Notes: a model not told the origin generated them from the sequence alone. Positions 1-10,414 are shown, counted from the stretch's first letter. The stretch: DNA of 64,000 nucleotides from Thauera phenolivorans (GCF_001696715.1 NZ_MBFM01000003.1:572431-636430), one strand, 5' to 3'. Numbers and translations: made by a program.

Positions 1-665
1 CGCGCGAAGCCCTCGCGCGCCGTGGCGCTGATCGCCCGCTCGTCGCCGCGCAGGTAGCGGTCGAAGTCGGCGTCCACCGGCACCAGGCTGCGCTCGTAAT
101 GGGAGATGGCGTCGGCGACCGTGGCCGGGGAGATGCCCTCATGCGGGTAGATGCGATCGAAGCGGGCGCGCAAGGGCGGGTCGGCGGCGAGGCGGGCGAG
201 CACCTCTTCCCAGCTCGAACCCATCTCGTGCGGTTCATGGATCGGGCCGGCGACCTGCTCCTCGAGGGTGGCAGCGCGTCCGTCCCAGAACTGGGCAAGG
301 CCGAGCGCGGCGTTCAGCACGCTCGGCGCGTTGATCTCGCCCACAGCGCCGCCGACGCCGACCGAATGGGGCCGGCCGTCGCCGCCGCCGGCCTCAGGGC
401 TGTGGCAGCTCGCGCACGCGATGCTGCCGTCGTGCGACAGCAGGCGGGAGTGGAACAGCGCCTCGCCGAGTGCCGCCTTCTCGCCCAGCGAGGGTGGAGG
501 GTGAGGGACGGGTGAGACCGGGCCGCCGCGCTGCCAGGCCTGCAGCATCGGGTGGAGATCGCGGTCGTCGATGCCGGCTTGCGTGTCGCGGGCAGCGAAA
601 ACCAATCCGCCTGCCAGCGCCGAGATGAAAGCGAAAATCAGGAGGTGGGGGGCGCCATGTTTCAC
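1..665 (-). CDS. Di-heme cytochrome c peroxidase family protein (partial, C-terminus beyond the window)
   Basis: Periplasmic di-heme peroxidases of the CcpA/MauG family reduce H2O2 with electrons from c-type cytochromes. About 221 codons are visible. An N-terminal hydrophobic stretch (about residues 8-25) looks like a signal peptide. A CASCH heme site follows at about residue 80, with family-typical text after it (INAPSVLNA, FWDGRAATLEEQ). The second heme domain lies off the left edge. The start is taken as GTG at 663-665, because an in-frame stop lies inside the upstream FNR box and no ATG precedes the signal peptide. No Shine-Dalgarno sequence precedes it. It lies 79 bp downstream of the ferredoxin reductase gene on the same strand. 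The exact subfamily is open because the protein is cut. Confidence 0.85.
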   Translation of the reverse strand, partial: MKHGAPHLLIFAFISALAGGLVFAARDTQAGIDDRDLHPMLQAWQRGGPVSPVPHPPPSLGEKAALGEALFHSRLLSHDGSIACASCHSPEAGGGDGRPHSVGVGGAVGEINAPSVLNAALGLAQFWDGRAATLEEQVAGPIHEPHEMGSSWEEVLARLAADPPLRARFDRIYPHEGISPATVADAISHYERSLVPVDADFDRYLRGDERAISATAREGFA

Positions 666-700
666 GGGGGCGGATGCTAGCCCGACTCGATCGCCGAAGT

Positions 701-714
701 TTGATCTCGATCAA
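701..714 (-). promoter_or_regulatory. FNR/ANR/DNR box, perfect match, upstream of the peroxidase gene
   Basis: TTGATCTCGATCAA matches the consensus TTGAT-N4-ATCAA exactly. Its centre (707.5) is 42 bp upstream of the GTG start. A -10-like hexamer TAGCAT reads at 679-674 on the minus strand, at the spacing expected for a class II FNR promoter. Low-oxygen induction of cytochrome c peroxidases by FNR-type regulators is well known. The implied transcription start is at about 666-667, next to the start codon. Confidence 0.85.
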
Positions 715-744
715 TAAAAAACCGGTGTGCACCCCCCGGCGCGC

Positions 745-1521
745 TCATTTTTCCACGAAGGCGCGCTCGATCACGTAGTCGCCCGGCTCGCCGATGCGCG
801 ACGAGACCTCGAAGCCGCGCGCGTCGAGCATCGCCGCGCAATCCTTCAGCATCGCTTGGCTGCCGCACAGCATCGCGCGGTCGAGCGCCGGATCGAGCGG
901 CGGCAGGCCGGTGTCGGTGAACAGCCGGCCGCTGTCGACGAGCGCGGTGATACGGCCGTTGTTGCGGAAGGGCTCGCGCGTCACCGTGGGGTAATAGATG
1001 AGCTGGGCGCGCACCTGCTCGCCGAAGAACGGGTTGTCCGGCAGTTCGTGCTCGATGAAGTCGGCGTAGGCGAGCTCGGACACGGTGCGCACGCCGTGGA
1101 TCAGAATCACCTTCTCGAAGCGGGCGTAGGTCTCCGGGTCCTGGATGACGCTCAGGAAGGGGGCGAGCCCGGTCCCGGTCGACAACAGGTAGAGGTGGCG
1201 GCCCGGGCGCAGGTCGTGCAGCACCAGGGTGCCGGTGGGCTTCTTGCTGACCACGACCGGGTCGCCCTCGCGCAGGTGCTGCAGGCGGGAGGTGAGCGGG
1301 CCGTCGGGCACCTTGATGCTGAAGAACTCGAGGTGCTCCTCGTAGTTCGGGCTGGCGATGCTGTAGGCGCGGGTCAAGGGGCGACCGTCGACCTCGAGGC
1401 CGATCATGACGAACTGACCGTTCTCGAAGCGGAGCGCAGGATTGCGGCTGGTGCGGAAGCTGAACAGCGAGTCGTTCCAGTGACGGACGCTCAGCACGCG
1501 TTCGGTGGCGAGATTGCTCAT
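745..1521 (-). CDS. fpr: Ferredoxin--NADP+ reductase
   Basis: A 258-residue FAD enzyme that moves electrons between NADPH and ferredoxin or flavodoxin in the cytoplasm. The FAD-binding motif RAYSIASP is at about residues 50-57 and the NADP-binding GTGLAPFLSV at about 109-118. The C-terminus (YVIERAFVEK) is typical of bacterial subclass I Fpr, and the length is normal. The ATG at 1519-1521 is chosen because a GGAGG lies 8 bases upstream; longer in-frame extensions run into the divergent LysR gene. The divergent arrangement with that regulator suggests local control, as FinR controls fpr in pseudomonads, but this is by analogy only. Confidence 0.95.
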   Translation of the reverse strand: MSNLATERVLSVRHWNDSLFSFRTSRNPALRFENGQFVMIGLEVDGRPLTRAYSIASPNYEEHLEFFSIKVPDGPLTSRLQHLREGDPVVVSKKPTGTLVLHDLRPGRHLYLLSTGTGLAPFLSVIQDPETYARFEKVILIHGVRTVSELAYADFIEHELPDNPFFGEQVRAQLIYYPTVTREPFRNNGRITALVDSGRLFTDTGLPPLDPALDRAMLCGSQAMLKDCAAMLDARGFEVSSRIGEPGDYVIERAFVEK

Positions 1522-1633
1522 GGCTGGTTTCCCTCCGGAGTGGTCAAGGGGAATCGGGGATGGGGGCCATGGTAGGGCGATCGCCTTAGCGGAATTACGG
1601 ATAATACAAATAACGACCATCGAAGGAATCGAT
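1522..1633. promoter_or_regulatory. Divergent promoter region between fpr and the LysR regulator gene
   Basis: This 112-bp gap separates two divergently transcribed genes. It contains an AT-richer patch around 1588-1612 with a GATAATACAAAT segment that could supply a -10 element toward the LysR gene. LysR-type regulators usually bind such shared intergenic regions. No exact operator can be assigned by eye. Confidence 0.4.
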
Positions 1634-2563
1634 ATGCGATACACCTTGCGCCAGCTCCAGGCCTTCGTCGCGGTCGCCCGTGGGGAGAACGTCACGCGCG
1701 CGGCCGAGGCACTTTCGCTGTCGCAGTCGGCCACCAGCGCCGCCCTCGCGGAGCTGGAGAATCTGTTCGGTCAGCCGCTGTTCGATCGCATCGGCAGGCG
1801 CCTGAAACTCAACGAACAGGGTCGGCTGCTGCTGCCGCATGCGGTGGAGCTCCTCGACCGCGCCGAGGAGATCGAAACCCTGCTGCGCGGCGAGCGCGGT
1901 CTCGGCAATCTGCGGGTGGGCGCGACGATGACGATCGGCAACTACCTGCTGCCGCTGATCGTCGCCGGTTTCCTGCAGCGCCATCCTGAGAGCCGGGTCG
2001 AGCTCAAGGTGGACAACACCGCGACCATCGCCGGCCTCCTGCTGCATTACGAGATCGATCTCGGCCTGCTCGAGGGCGAGGTCGAGCCGGCCGAACTCGA
2101 GACCGCGCACTGGGTGGACGACGAGCTGGTGGTGTTCTGCGCGCCGGATCATCCGATCGCCGCGCGCGGCATGGCGACCCTGACCGAGCTGGCGCGCGAG
2201 CCCTGGATCCTGCGCGAGCGCGGCTCCGGCACGCGCGAGACGCTGGCGCGGGCGCTGAGCGGCCACGTCGCCGGCGGGCTGTCGGTGCGGCTGGAGCTCC
2301 AGCACACCGAGGCGGTCAAGCGCGCGGTGGAGAGCGGACTGGGGATCGGCTGCATCTCGCGGCTGGCCTTGCGCGACGCCTTCCGGCGCGGCAGCCTGGT
2401 GCCGATCGAGACGCCCGAGCTCGACCTGCGACGCAGCTTCAGCTTCGTCTGGCATCGCGGCAAGTACCACAGCGCGGCGATGCGCCGCTTCATCGATGAC
2501 TGCCGCACGTTCACCGGCGGCGCCCGCCGCAGCGAGGAGATCGCGCTGCCGCCGGTGGCCTGA
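1634..2563 (+). CDS. LysR-family transcriptional regulator
   Basis: A 309-residue LysR regulator of normal length. The N-terminal winged helix-turn-helix spans residues 1-60 (LRQLQAFVAVA, then SLSQSATSAALAELE). The rest is a substrate-binding domain with the typical GNLRVGAT turn at about residue 92 and GLGIGCISRLAL near residue 240. The ATG at 1634 is preceded by GAAGGAA; an upstream in-frame ATG at 1505 would overlap fpr and add a non-LysR extension. It is divergent from fpr and may control it. In Pseudomonas the LysR protein FinR does this, but orthology is not established here. Confidence 0.9.
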   Translation: MRYTLRQLQAFVAVARGENVTRAAEALSLSQSATSAALAELENLFGQPLFDRIGRRLKLNEQGRLLLPHAVELLDRAEEIETLLRGERGLGNLRVGATMTIGNYLLPLIVAGFLQRHPESRVELKVDNTATIAGLLLHYEIDLGLLEGEVEPAELETAHWVDDELVVFCAPDHPIAARGMATLTELAREPWILRERGSGTRETLARALSGHVAGGLSVRLELQHTEAVKRAVESGLGIGCISRLALRDAFRRGSLVPIETPELDLRRSFSFVWHRGKYHSAAMRRFIDDCRTFTGGARRSEEIALPPVA

Positions 2564-2569
2564 ACCGGA

Positions 2570-4108
2570 TCAGCCCGCCGCGCGGCGGCGGAAGTCGCGC
2601 AGCCGGAAACCGAGCGCGAACAGGGTGGCGAAGTAGCTCGCCGCGCCTGCCGCGACCACCGCCGCCAGCCGCCCCGCGCGCTCGAGGCCGCCGATCTGCA
2701 GCCATAGCGCCTCGGTGCCGGCGGCGAACCAGAGCACCACGCCCATCACCGCGAGCGCGCCGAACAGCTTCGCCGCGAACGCGCCCCAGCCCGCCTGCGG
2801 CTGGTAGACGCCCCGCTTGCGCAGGCCGCGATAGAGCAGGCCGGCGTTGAGGCAGGAGGCGATGCCGATCGACAGCGCGAGGCCGGCGTGGCGCAGCGGC
2901 AGGATGAAGGCGAGGTTCATGAGCTGGGTCGCGGCCAGCGTCACCAGCGCGATCTTCACCGGCGTGCGAATGTCCTGGCGGGCGTAGAAGCCTGGCGCGA
3001 GCACCTTCACCAGAATCAGGCCGGTGAGGCCGACGCTGTAGGCGATCAGCGCGCTGCGGGTGTGGAGCACGTCGGTCGGGGTGAAGGCGCCGTAGTTGAA
3101 CAGGGTCGAGATCAGCGGCACCGCGAGCAGCGCGAGCCCGAGCGCCGCCGGCAGGGTCAGCATCAGCGTCAGGCGCAGGCCCCAGTCAAGCAGGGAGGAG
3201 AAGGCTTCGGGGTTCTCGTCGGCGTGCAGCTTGGAGAGGCTGGGCAGCAGGATCGTCCCGAGCGCGACGCCGAGCAGACCGGCCGGGAACTCCATCAGGC
3301 GGTCGGCGTAATAGAGCCAGGACACGCTGCCGCTCTCGAGGAAGGACGCGAAGATGGTGTTGATCAGCAGCGAGATCTGGCTCACCGAGACGCCGAGGAT
3401 GGCGGGCGCCATCAGCTTCATGATGCGGCGTACCCCGGGGTCGGAGACGTCGAGCGAGAAGCGCGGCAGCATGCCGATGCGTGCCAGCGGGCGAAGCTGC
3501 AGCAGCAGTTGCAGCGCGCCGCCGATGAATACCGCCCACGCCAGCGCCAGTACCGGCGGGTCGAAGTACGGCGCGGCGAACAGCGCCATGCCGATGAAGG
3601 AAAGGTTCAGCAGCACCGGCGTGAAGGCGGGGATGGCGAAGCGGCTCCAGGTGTTGAGCACGCCGCCCGCGAGCGCCACCAGCGACATGAAGAAGATGTA
3701 GGGGAAGGTAATGCGGGTGAGTTCGACGGTGAGCGCGAACTTGTCGGCGTCGGCGCTGAAGCCGGGGGCCGATACATAGATGATCGCCGGCGCGGCCAGC
3801 GCGCCGAGCGCGGCGACCACCGCCACCACCAGGCCGAGCAGGGTGGCGACGCGGTTGACCAGCAGGTGGGTCTCCGCCTCGCCGCGGCGGTTCTTGTATT
3901 CGGCGAGGATCGGCACGAAGGCTTGCGAGAACGCGCCCTCCGCGAACATGCGCCGCAGCAGGTTGGGCAGGCGGAAGGCGACGAAGAAGGCGTCGGTGGC
4001 GATGCCGGCGCCGAAGGCGCGGGCGATGACGAAGTCGCGGACGAATCCCAGGATGCGGGACAGCAGGGTCATCCCGCTCACGGTGGCGAGGGCGCGCAGC
4101 AGGTTCAT
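2570..4108 (-). CDS. murJ: Lipid II flippase MurJ
   Basis: A 512-residue polytopic inner-membrane protein of the MATE-like MviN/MurJ family. It flips the peptidoglycan precursor lipid II to the periplasmic face. The N-terminus ([19 protein letters not shown]) is the family signature, and about 14 hydrophobic segments follow. Length is typical. It is divergent from rpsT, an order common in proteobacteria. The stop lies only 6 bp from the LysR stop, so the two genes converge with almost no gap. Confidence 0.97.
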   Translation of the reverse strand: MNLLRALATVSGMTLLSRILGFVRDFVIARAFGAGIATDAFFVAFRLPNLLRRMFAEGAFSQAFVPILAEYKNRRGEAETHLLVNRVATLLGLVVAVVAALGALAAPAIIYVSAPGFSADADKFALTVELTRITFPYIFFMSLVALAGGVLNTWSRFAIPAFTPVLLNLSFIGMALFAAPYFDPPVLALAWAVFIGGALQLLLQLRPLARIGMLPRFSLDVSDPGVRRIMKLMAPAILGVSVSQISLLINTIFASFLESGSVSWLYYADRLMEFPAGLLGVALGTILLPSLSKLHADENPEAFSSLLDWGLRLTLMLTLPAALGLALLAVPLISTLFNYGAFTPTDVLHTRSALIAYSVGLTGLILVKVLAPGFYARQDIRTPVKIALVTLAATQLMNLAFILPLRHAGLALSIGIASCLNAGLLYRGLRKRGVYQPQAGWGAFAAKLFGALAVMGVVLWFAAGTEALWLQIGGLERAGRLAAVVAAGAASYFATLFALGFRLRDFRRRAAG

Positions 4109-4220
4109 CGGGGGCGGGGCGGGGGGCCGAATTTGCGGGAGCGCGCATGATAGCCGTGCCCGGCGGGGTCGTCAGGTAGAATCCGGCCTGTGTCGGATCG
4201 CGCGGCGATACACGTGACGC

Positions 4221-4249
4221 TTGCATCCTGCCCGGCGCACGGATAAAAT
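4221..4249 (+). promoter_or_regulatory. Sigma-70-type promoter for rpsT
   Basis: A TTGCAT (-35, 4221-4226) and TAAAAT (-10, 4244-4249) are separated by 17 bp, and the rpsT start follows 37 bp later. The -10 matches five of six consensus bases; the -35 matches only the TTG half. The position in the murJ-rpsT divergent gap supports the call. Confidence 0.6.
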
Positions 4250-4286
4250 CACGCGTTTTCAAGAACCACCAAACGGAATCCAATCT

Positions 4287-4553
4287 ATGGCCAACTCGGC
4301 ACAAGCTCGCAAGCGCGCCCGTCAGGCAGTCAAGGTTCGCGCTCACAACGCCAGCCTCCGCTCCCGCCTGCGTACCGCGATCAAGGCCGTTCGCAAGGCC
4401 GTCGCGGGTGGCGACAAGGCGGCGGCTCAGTCGGTCTTTCGCACCTCGATGAGCACCATCGACAGCATCGCGGACAAGAAGATCATTCACAAGAACAAGG
4501 CTTCCCGTCACAAGAGCCGCCTGTCGGCCGCCGTCAAGTCGATGGCTGCCTGA
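4287..4553 (+). CDS. rpsT: 30S ribosomal protein S20
   Basis: An 88-residue, very basic protein of the small ribosomal subunit that binds 16S rRNA. The start [13 protein letters not shown] and the C-terminal [18 protein letters not shown] are diagnostic. Length matches S20. The ATG at 4287 is chosen over an upstream in-frame start because S20 proteins begin MANS. It is monocistronic, with a promoter just upstream and a strong terminator just downstream. Confidence 0.98.
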   Translation: MANSAQARKRARQAVKVRAHNASLRSRLRTAIKAVRKAVAGGDKAAAQSVFRTSMSTIDSIADKKIIHKNKASRHKSRLSAAVKSMAA

Positions 4554-4601
4554 TCTTGCCGGAAGTTCGCCCGCGGCGCCGATGGCGTTGCGAGGCATAA
4601 G

Positions 4602-4627
4602 AAAAGCGACCCGTGGGTCGCTTTTTT
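4602..4627 (+). terminator. Rho-independent terminator after rpsT
   Basis: An 11-bp perfect stem (4602-4612 with 4615-4625) has a 2-base loop and runs into a seven-T tract. It lies 48 bp after the rpsT stop. It also stands before the convergent DUF3579 gene end and may work in both directions. Confidence 0.92.
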
Positions 4628-4650
4628 TGTGTCCGCCACCGGCGCGAGGC

Positions 4651-4941
4651 TCAGAGGTGGTCGTCCTCGATCTGCTCGATGACGAGGTCGTTGTCGTTGC
4701 CGAAATTGACCATGAACTTGTACGCGAGCGGCTCGACGTCGTGCAGGCGGGCATCGATCATCACCGTCTTGTCGCCCTTCAGCGTGCAGCCGGGACGCAC
4801 GTAGGGCGAATACTTCATGCGGTGGTCGGCCCCGAAGGCCGACATCACGCCACACAGGCGGTCTGCCCAATCGCTGGGGCGGAATCGCTTCCCGTCCCGA
4901 GTGACCCCGACAATGACGAAGCTACGGATCTTCTGGTTCAT
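4651..4941 (-). CDS. DUF3579 family protein
   Basis: A 96-residue protein that I recognise as the betaproteobacterial DUF3579 family, with no established function. It is soluble, with no signal peptide or membrane segment, and has alternating beta-strand and polar stretches (SFVIVGVTRDGKRFRPSDWADRL). It lies between rpsT and argD, a neighbourhood typical of this family in Rhodocyclales and Burkholderiales. It is divergent from argD, so a link to the arginine genes is possible but unproven. Confidence 0.8.
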   Translation of the reverse strand: MNQKIRSFVIVGVTRDGKRFRPSDWADRLCGVMSAFGADHRMKYSPYVRPGCTLKGDKTVMIDARLHDVEPLAYKFMVNFGNDNDLVIEQIEDDHL

Positions 4942-5115
4942 TTATGACGCCTGGCGGTCATGGGGTTTCGTCGGAGCCGCCCGGGCGGGCGGCGCGCAAA
5001 ACGGGCGGGAGTCTACCAGATTTCCGCCCCCCGGACGGGCGTGACGCGCGTGCGCCGAAGGGCGGCGATATATACAGGTGCGCGGTTTTTGGCTTAACAT
5101 CGCCGCTTATCCCTT

Positions 5116-5137
5116 CACGGCGGCTGGTGCCGCCGTG
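5116..5137 (+). other. Perfect 9-bp hairpin in the argD leader
   Basis: CACGGCGGC and GCCGCCGTG form a perfect stem with a 4-base TGGT loop, ending 33 bp before the argD ATG. A short T-containing run (GTTTTGTGC) follows. It could be a leader structure, a weak attenuator or simply a stable hairpin. No leader peptide or riboswitch was recognised. Confidence 0.4.
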
Positions 5138-5170
5138 TACGTTTTGTGCTTCGTCCTGACCGGGGTTTCC

Positions 5171-6346
5171 ATGTCTCATCTGATGAATACTTACGCCCGC
5201 CTGCCGGTGGCCTTCACCCACGGCGAGGGCGTCTGGCTCTATGACGAGAACGGCAAGCGCTACTTGGATGCCCTGTCGGGCATCGCCGTCTCCACGCTCG
5301 GTCACAACCATCCGCGCCTGGTGCGCGCGATCACCGAGCAGGCCGGCAGGGTGCTTCACACCTCCAACGTCTATCGCATCCCGCTGCAGGAGGCCCTGAG
5401 CGATCGCCTCGCCGCGGTGTCGGGGATGGACGAGGTCTTCATGTGCAATTCGGGCTGCGAGGCCAACGAGGCCGCGATCAAGCTCGCCCGCATGTTCGGC
5501 CACAACAGGGGCGTCGATCTGCCCAACATCATCGTCATGGAGAACGCCTTCCACGGGCGCACCCTGGCGACGCTGTCGGCCACCGGCAACCGCAAGACCC
5601 AGGCCGGCTTCGACCCGCTGGTGCCGGGTTTCGTGCGGGTCCCCTACCGCGACATCGAGGCCGTGCGCCGCGTTGCCGAGCACAATAACCACGTGGTGGC
5701 GGTGATGCTCGAGATCGTGCAGGGCGAGGGCGGCGTCAATATGGCCGAGGACGACTACCTGCGCGAACTGCGAGCGATCTGCGACGAGCGCGGCTGGCTG
5801 CTGATGCTCGACGAGGTGCAATGCGGCATGGGTCGCACCGGCGAGTGGTTCGGCTGGCAGCATGCCGGTGTGAAGCCTGACGTGATGACGCTGGCGAAGG
5901 GGCTGGCCTCCGGCGTGCCGATCGGCGCCTGCCTCACCAGCGGCGCCGCCGCCGGCCTGTTCGGGCCGGGCAACCATGGCTCCACCTTCGGTGGCAACCC
6001 GCTCGCCTGTGCGGCGTCGCTCGCCACCCTCGACGCGATCGAGCAGGACGGGCTGATGGCCAGCGCGGTCGCGGTCGGCGACGAAATCCGCCGCGGCATC
6101 GGCGAGGCCCTGGCCGGCCTCGAAGGCGTGGTCGACATCCGCGGCCGCGGCCTGATGATCGGCATCGAGCTCGACCGCCCCTGCGGCGAACTGGTCGGCA
6201 AGGCGCTCGAGGCGGGCTTGCTGATCAACGTCACCGCCGAGCGGGTGGTGCGCCTGCTGCCGGCGCTGATCTTCACCACGGCGGACGCCCAGGCGCTGGT
6301 CGCCGGCCTTGCGCCGCTGATCCGCGACTTCCTGCAGAAAGCCTGA
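5171..6346 (+). CDS. argD: Acetylornithine aminotransferase
   Basis: A 391-residue class III PLP-dependent aminotransferase. It converts N-acetylglutamate semialdehyde to N2-acetylornithine and can also act in lysine synthesis. The PLP lysine is in TLAKGLASGVPIGA (about residue 240), with the preceding LMLDEVQCGMGRTG and SNVYRIP typical of ArgD. The ATG at 5171 gives the usual betaproteobacterial N-terminus MSHLMNTYARLPVAF; an in-frame extension to 5078 would add an unrelated hydrophobic stretch. It heads a tight argD-argF-argG run. Confidence 0.95.
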   Translation: MSHLMNTYARLPVAFTHGEGVWLYDENGKRYLDALSGIAVSTLGHNHPRLVRAITEQAGRVLHTSNVYRIPLQEALSDRLAAVSGMDEVFMCNSGCEANEAAIKLARMFGHNRGVDLPNIIVMENAFHGRTLATLSATGNRKTQAGFDPLVPGFVRVPYRDIEAVRRVAEHNNHVVAVMLEIVQGEGGVNMAEDDYLRELRAICDERGWLLMLDEVQCGMGRTGEWFGWQHAGVKPDVMTLAKGLASGVPIGACLTSGAAAGLFGPGNHGSTFGGNPLACAASLATLDAIEQDGLMASAVAVGDEIRRGIGEALAGLEGVVDIRGRGLMIGIELDRPCGELVGKALEAGLLINVTAERVVRLLPALIFTTADAQALVAGLAPLIRDFLQKA

Positions 6347-6361
6347 CACGGGGCCCATTAC

Positions 6362-7288
6362 ATGACGGCACTCAGACACTATCTCCAGTTCAAGGACTTC
6401 AGCCGCGAGGACTACGAATACGTCTTCCGCCGCGCGAAGTGGATCAAGGACAAGTTCAAGCGCTACGAGCCCTACCACCCGCTGTTCGATCGCACCCTGG
6501 TGATGATCTTCGAGAAGGCCAGCACCCGCACCCGGCTGTCCTTCGAGGCGGGCATGCAGCAGCTCGGCGGCTCGGCGATCTACCTCAACACGCGCGACTC
6601 CCAACTCGGCCGAGGCGAACCGGTGGAGGACGCGGCGCAGGTGATCTCGCGCATGAGCGACCTGGTGATGATCCGCACCTTCGAGCAGGAGATGGTCGAG
6701 CGCTTCGCCGCCAACTCGCGCGTGCCGATCATCAACGGCCTGACCAACGAATACCATCCCTGCCAGATCCTCGCCGACATCTACACGTTCATCGAGCATC
6801 GCGGCTCCATCCAGGGCAGGACCGTGGCCTGGGTGGGCGACAGCAACAACATGTGCAACACCTGGCTGCAGGCCGCCGAGGTGCTGGACTTCAACGTGCA
6901 CGTGTCGACGCCGCCGGGCTACGAGGTCGAGCCCGAGCGCGCCGGGCTCTACGGCACCGACCACTTCGAAGAGTTCGCCGACCCGATGGAAGCCTGCAAG
7001 GGCGCCGACCTGGTGACCACCGACGTGTGGACCTCGATGGGCTTCGAGGCCGAGAACGAGGAGCGCATGAAGGACTTCGCCGACTGGTGCGTGGATGCCG
7101 AGATGATGGCGGTGGCCGCGCCCGACGCGCTGTTCATGCACTGCCTGCCGGCGCACCGCGGCGAGGAGGTCACCACCGACGTCATCGATGGTCCGCAGTC
7201 GGTGGTGTGGGACGAGGCCGAGAACCGCCTGCACGCGCAGAAGGCGCTGATGGAGTTCCTGATGCTCGGCCGCGTCGGGGACCAGTAA
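6362..7288 (+). CDS. argF: Ornithine carbamoyltransferase
   Basis: A 308-residue cytoplasmic enzyme that makes citrulline from ornithine and carbamoyl phosphate. The carbamoyl-phosphate motif STRTR is at about residues 54-58, HPCQ near residue 134, and [11 protein letters not shown] near residue 262. All key residues are present and the length is normal. It begins 15 bp after argD, so the two are almost certainly cotranscribed. Confidence 0.97.
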   Translation: MTALRHYLQFKDFSREDYEYVFRRAKWIKDKFKRYEPYHPLFDRTLVMIFEKASTRTRLSFEAGMQQLGGSAIYLNTRDSQLGRGEPVEDAAQVISRMSDLVMIRTFEQEMVERFAANSRVPIINGLTNEYHPCQILADIYTFIEHRGSIQGRTVAWVGDSNNMCNTWLQAAEVLDFNVHVSTPPGYEVEPERAGLYGTDHFEEFADPMEACKGADLVTTDVWTSMGFEAENEERMKDFADWCVDAEMMAVAAPDALFMHCLPAHRGEEVTTDVIDGPQSVVWDEAENRLHAQKALMEFLMLGRVGDQ

Positions 7289-7340
7289 TCCGCTTACCGG
7301 ACCGTGCCCCCGTACGGCACGACAAAACAGGAAAACACGC

Positions 7341-8570
<1,230 letters not shown>

Positions 8571-8597
8571 CCGGCGGGGCGCAACGGAACACCGGTG

Positions 8598-8828
8598 ATG
8601 GACAACGAGGTCTTCATATTCGGGCTGACGATCGCGGAGTTCGAGGACATCTCCCTCAAGGTGCTGTTCACCGCGCTGATCGTCTACATGCTGTTCATCA
8701 TCGGCAACCTCGCCAGGCAATCCAAGGCCGGCAAGTACGGCACGATCTGGATGTTCCTCGCCCTCGGCCTCGGCTTCGTCGGCTTCGTCGCCAAGGCCTT
8801 CATCCAGAGAATGCTCGGCATCGAATAA
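8598..8828 (+). CDS. DUF2788 small membrane protein
   Basis: A 76-residue protein with two predicted membrane helices (about residues 18-38 and 50-70) separated by a basic loop (RQSKAGKYG). I recognise it as DUF2788, of unknown function. The ATG at 8598 is preferred over the adjoining GTG at 8595. It lies 27 bp after argG on the same strand and is probably read through with the arg operon or with ppnP and yajQ downstream. Confidence 0.75.
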   Translation: MDNEVFIFGLTIAEFEDISLKVLFTALIVYMLFIIGNLARQSKAGKYGTIWMFLALGLGFVGFVAKAFIQRMLGIE

Positions 8829-8848
8829 GGCAAGGAATCGCACCAGAG

Positions 8849-9172
8849 ATGAGCGTTACCGAAAAGATCGACGGCGTCGCCGTCAATACCAGGGCCAGCG
8901 TCTATTTCGACGGCAAGTGCATCAGCCACGGTATCCGCCTGGCCGACGGCACGCAGAAATCGGTGGGCGTGATCCTGCCCGCTTCGCTCACCTTCAACAC
9001 CGGCGCCCCCGAGATCATGGAAGGCGTGGCCGGCAGCTGCCGCGTACGGCTGAAAGGGGAGACCGAGTGGAAGACCTACGGCGCGGGCGAGTCCTTCGAC
9101 GTGCCGGCCAACTCGAGCTTCGACATCGAGGTCGAAGGCGAGCCCTACCACTACATCTGCCACTTCGGTTGA
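8849..9172 (+). CDS. ppnP: Pyrimidine/purine nucleoside phosphorylase (DUF1255 cupin)
   Basis: A 107-residue single-domain cupin. PpnP enzymes cleave several nucleosides with phosphate to ribose-1-phosphate and a free base. The family signature is clear: [12 protein letters not shown] at about residues 18-29, [20 protein letters not shown], then [19 protein letters not shown]. Length is that of E. coli PpnP. It is 20 bp after the DUF2788 gene and 22 bp before yajQ. Confidence 0.88.
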   Translation: MSVTEKIDGVAVNTRASVYFDGKCISHGIRLADGTQKSVGVILPASLTFNTGAPEIMEGVAGSCRVRLKGETEWKTYGAGESFDVPANSSFDIEVEGEPYHYICHFG

Positions 9173-9194
9173 GCGAACGGGGGAGGATAACGCG

Positions 9195-9680
9195 ATGCCG
9201 TCTTTCGACATCATGTCCGAGGTCGACCAGCCCGCGCTGCGCAACGCCGTCGAGCAGGCCAACCGCAAGGTCGCCGGCCGCCACGATTTCAAGGGCACCA
9301 GCGCCAACATCGAGCACGCCGAAAAGCTCCTCACGCTCTACGGTGACAGTGACTTCCAGCTCGACCAGATCAAGACCATCCTGCTCCCCGAGATGACCAA
9401 GAAGAACGTCGATGTGCGCTGCCTCGACTACGGCGACGTGCAGAAGATCTCGGGTAACAAGGTCAAGCAGGAAGTGAAGGTGCGCGTCGGCGTCGAGCAG
9501 GATCTGGCGAAGAAGCTCGTCAAGCTGCTCAAGGACAGCAAGATGAAGGTGCAGGCCGCGATCCAGGGCGACGCGGTGCGCGTCTCCGGCGCCAAGCGCG
9601 ACATCCTGCAGGAGGCGATCGCGCTGGTGAAGAAGGAGATCACCGACTTCCCGCTGCAGTTCGGCAATTTCCGCGACTGA
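9195..9680 (+). CDS. yajQ: YajQ family cyclic di-GMP-binding protein
   Basis: A 161-residue cytoplasmic protein of the UPF0234/YajQ family. Some members bind cyclic di-GMP and modulate transcription factors. The start [11 protein letters not shown] and the internal [10 protein letters not shown] and [17 protein letters not shown] are diagnostic of the two tandem ferredoxin-like domains. It is the last gene of the run before a terminator. A GGDEF-EAL protein is present at 32.7 kb, but no direct link is implied. Confidence 0.93.
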   Translation: MPSFDIMSEVDQPALRNAVEQANRKVAGRHDFKGTSANIEHAEKLLTLYGDSDFQLDQIKTILLPEMTKKNVDVRCLDYGDVQKISGNKVKQEVKVRVGVEQDLAKKLVKLLKDSKMKVQAAIQGDAVRVSGAKRDILQEAIALVKKEITDFPLQFGNFRD

Positions 9681-9703
9681 TTCCAGCAGCTTCGAACGCT
9701 ACG

Positions 9704-9725
9704 AGGCCCTCCTGGAGGGCCTTTT
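9704..9725 (+). terminator. Rho-independent terminator after yajQ
   Basis: A GC-rich stem (AGGCCCTCC at 9704-9712 paired with GGAGGGCCT at 9714-9722, effective loop about five bases) is followed by four T residues, 24 bp after the yajQ stop. It marks the right edge of the conserved arg-yajQ block, just before the accessory region. Confidence 0.8.
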
Positions 9726-9786
9726 GATTCCGACAACGTGACCGGTGTTTCCGACGACGGCCTGAATCGGTCACGATCGGTCGGAA

Positions 9787-10398
9787 TACGCGATTGCCTT
9801 CACCGAAGGGGTGACCCGGCTCGGCTGCTGGGTGCATGCACGCCGCCGTTTCGTCGACGCCGGCAAGGTGCTGCCCGCCGGCAAGCGCGGTCGCGCCCAC
9901 GAAGCGCTCGCCCTGATCGGCAAGCTCTACGCCATCGAGAAGGAGGCGCGCGAACTGAGCGACGCTGAGCGTCTGGCGCTACGCCAGAGCCGAAGCCGTG
10001 CCGTCATCGGTGAGCTGCGCGGTTGGCTCGACCAGGTGCTCCCCACCGTGCCGCCCACCTCGATACTCGATGGTGCCCTGGGCTACCTGCATCGACAGCA
10101 GTGGCCGGGACTGACCCGCTACCTCGAACGGGGCGACCTGCCGATCGACAACAATCCCGCCGAGAACGCCATCCGCCCCTTTGTCGTTGGGAAAGCATGG
10201 CTCTTCTCGGATACCCAGGCCGGCGCGCGCGCCAGCGCGCTCATCTACTCGCTGATCGAGACCGCCAAAGCCAACAACGTCGAGCCGGACCTGTGGCTGC
10301 GCCACGTACTGCGCGCCTTGCCTACCGCCACCACCGTCGAACACTTCGAGGCCCTCCTGCCCTGGAATCTCAAGGCAGAGGAGTTGATCACAGCGTAG
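9787..10398 (+). pseudogene. IS66-family transposase (TnpC) C-terminal fragment
   Basis: Only the last ~200 codons of a roughly 500-residue IS66 transposase remain. The conserved LGCWVHARRRF block starts at about 9814. The C-terminal signature DLPIDNNPAENAIRPFVVGKAWLFS follows, with WLRHVLRALP near the end. The frame is open back to about 9787 with no N-terminal half and no tnpA or tnpB, so this is a dead remnant. It directly follows the yajQ terminator and marks the start of the accessory segment. Confidence 0.88.
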
Positions 10399-10414
10399 CG
10401 AGACGGGGAAGAAT

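Noticed and set aside
1505-1633. Upstream start for the LysR regulator
   Set aside because: It would overlap the divergent fpr start and add residues absent from LysR proteins.
5078-5170. Upstream start that would add about 31 residues to ArgD
   Set aside because: The added stretch contains the leader hairpin and is unlike ArgD N-termini; the ATG at 5171 gives the conserved start.
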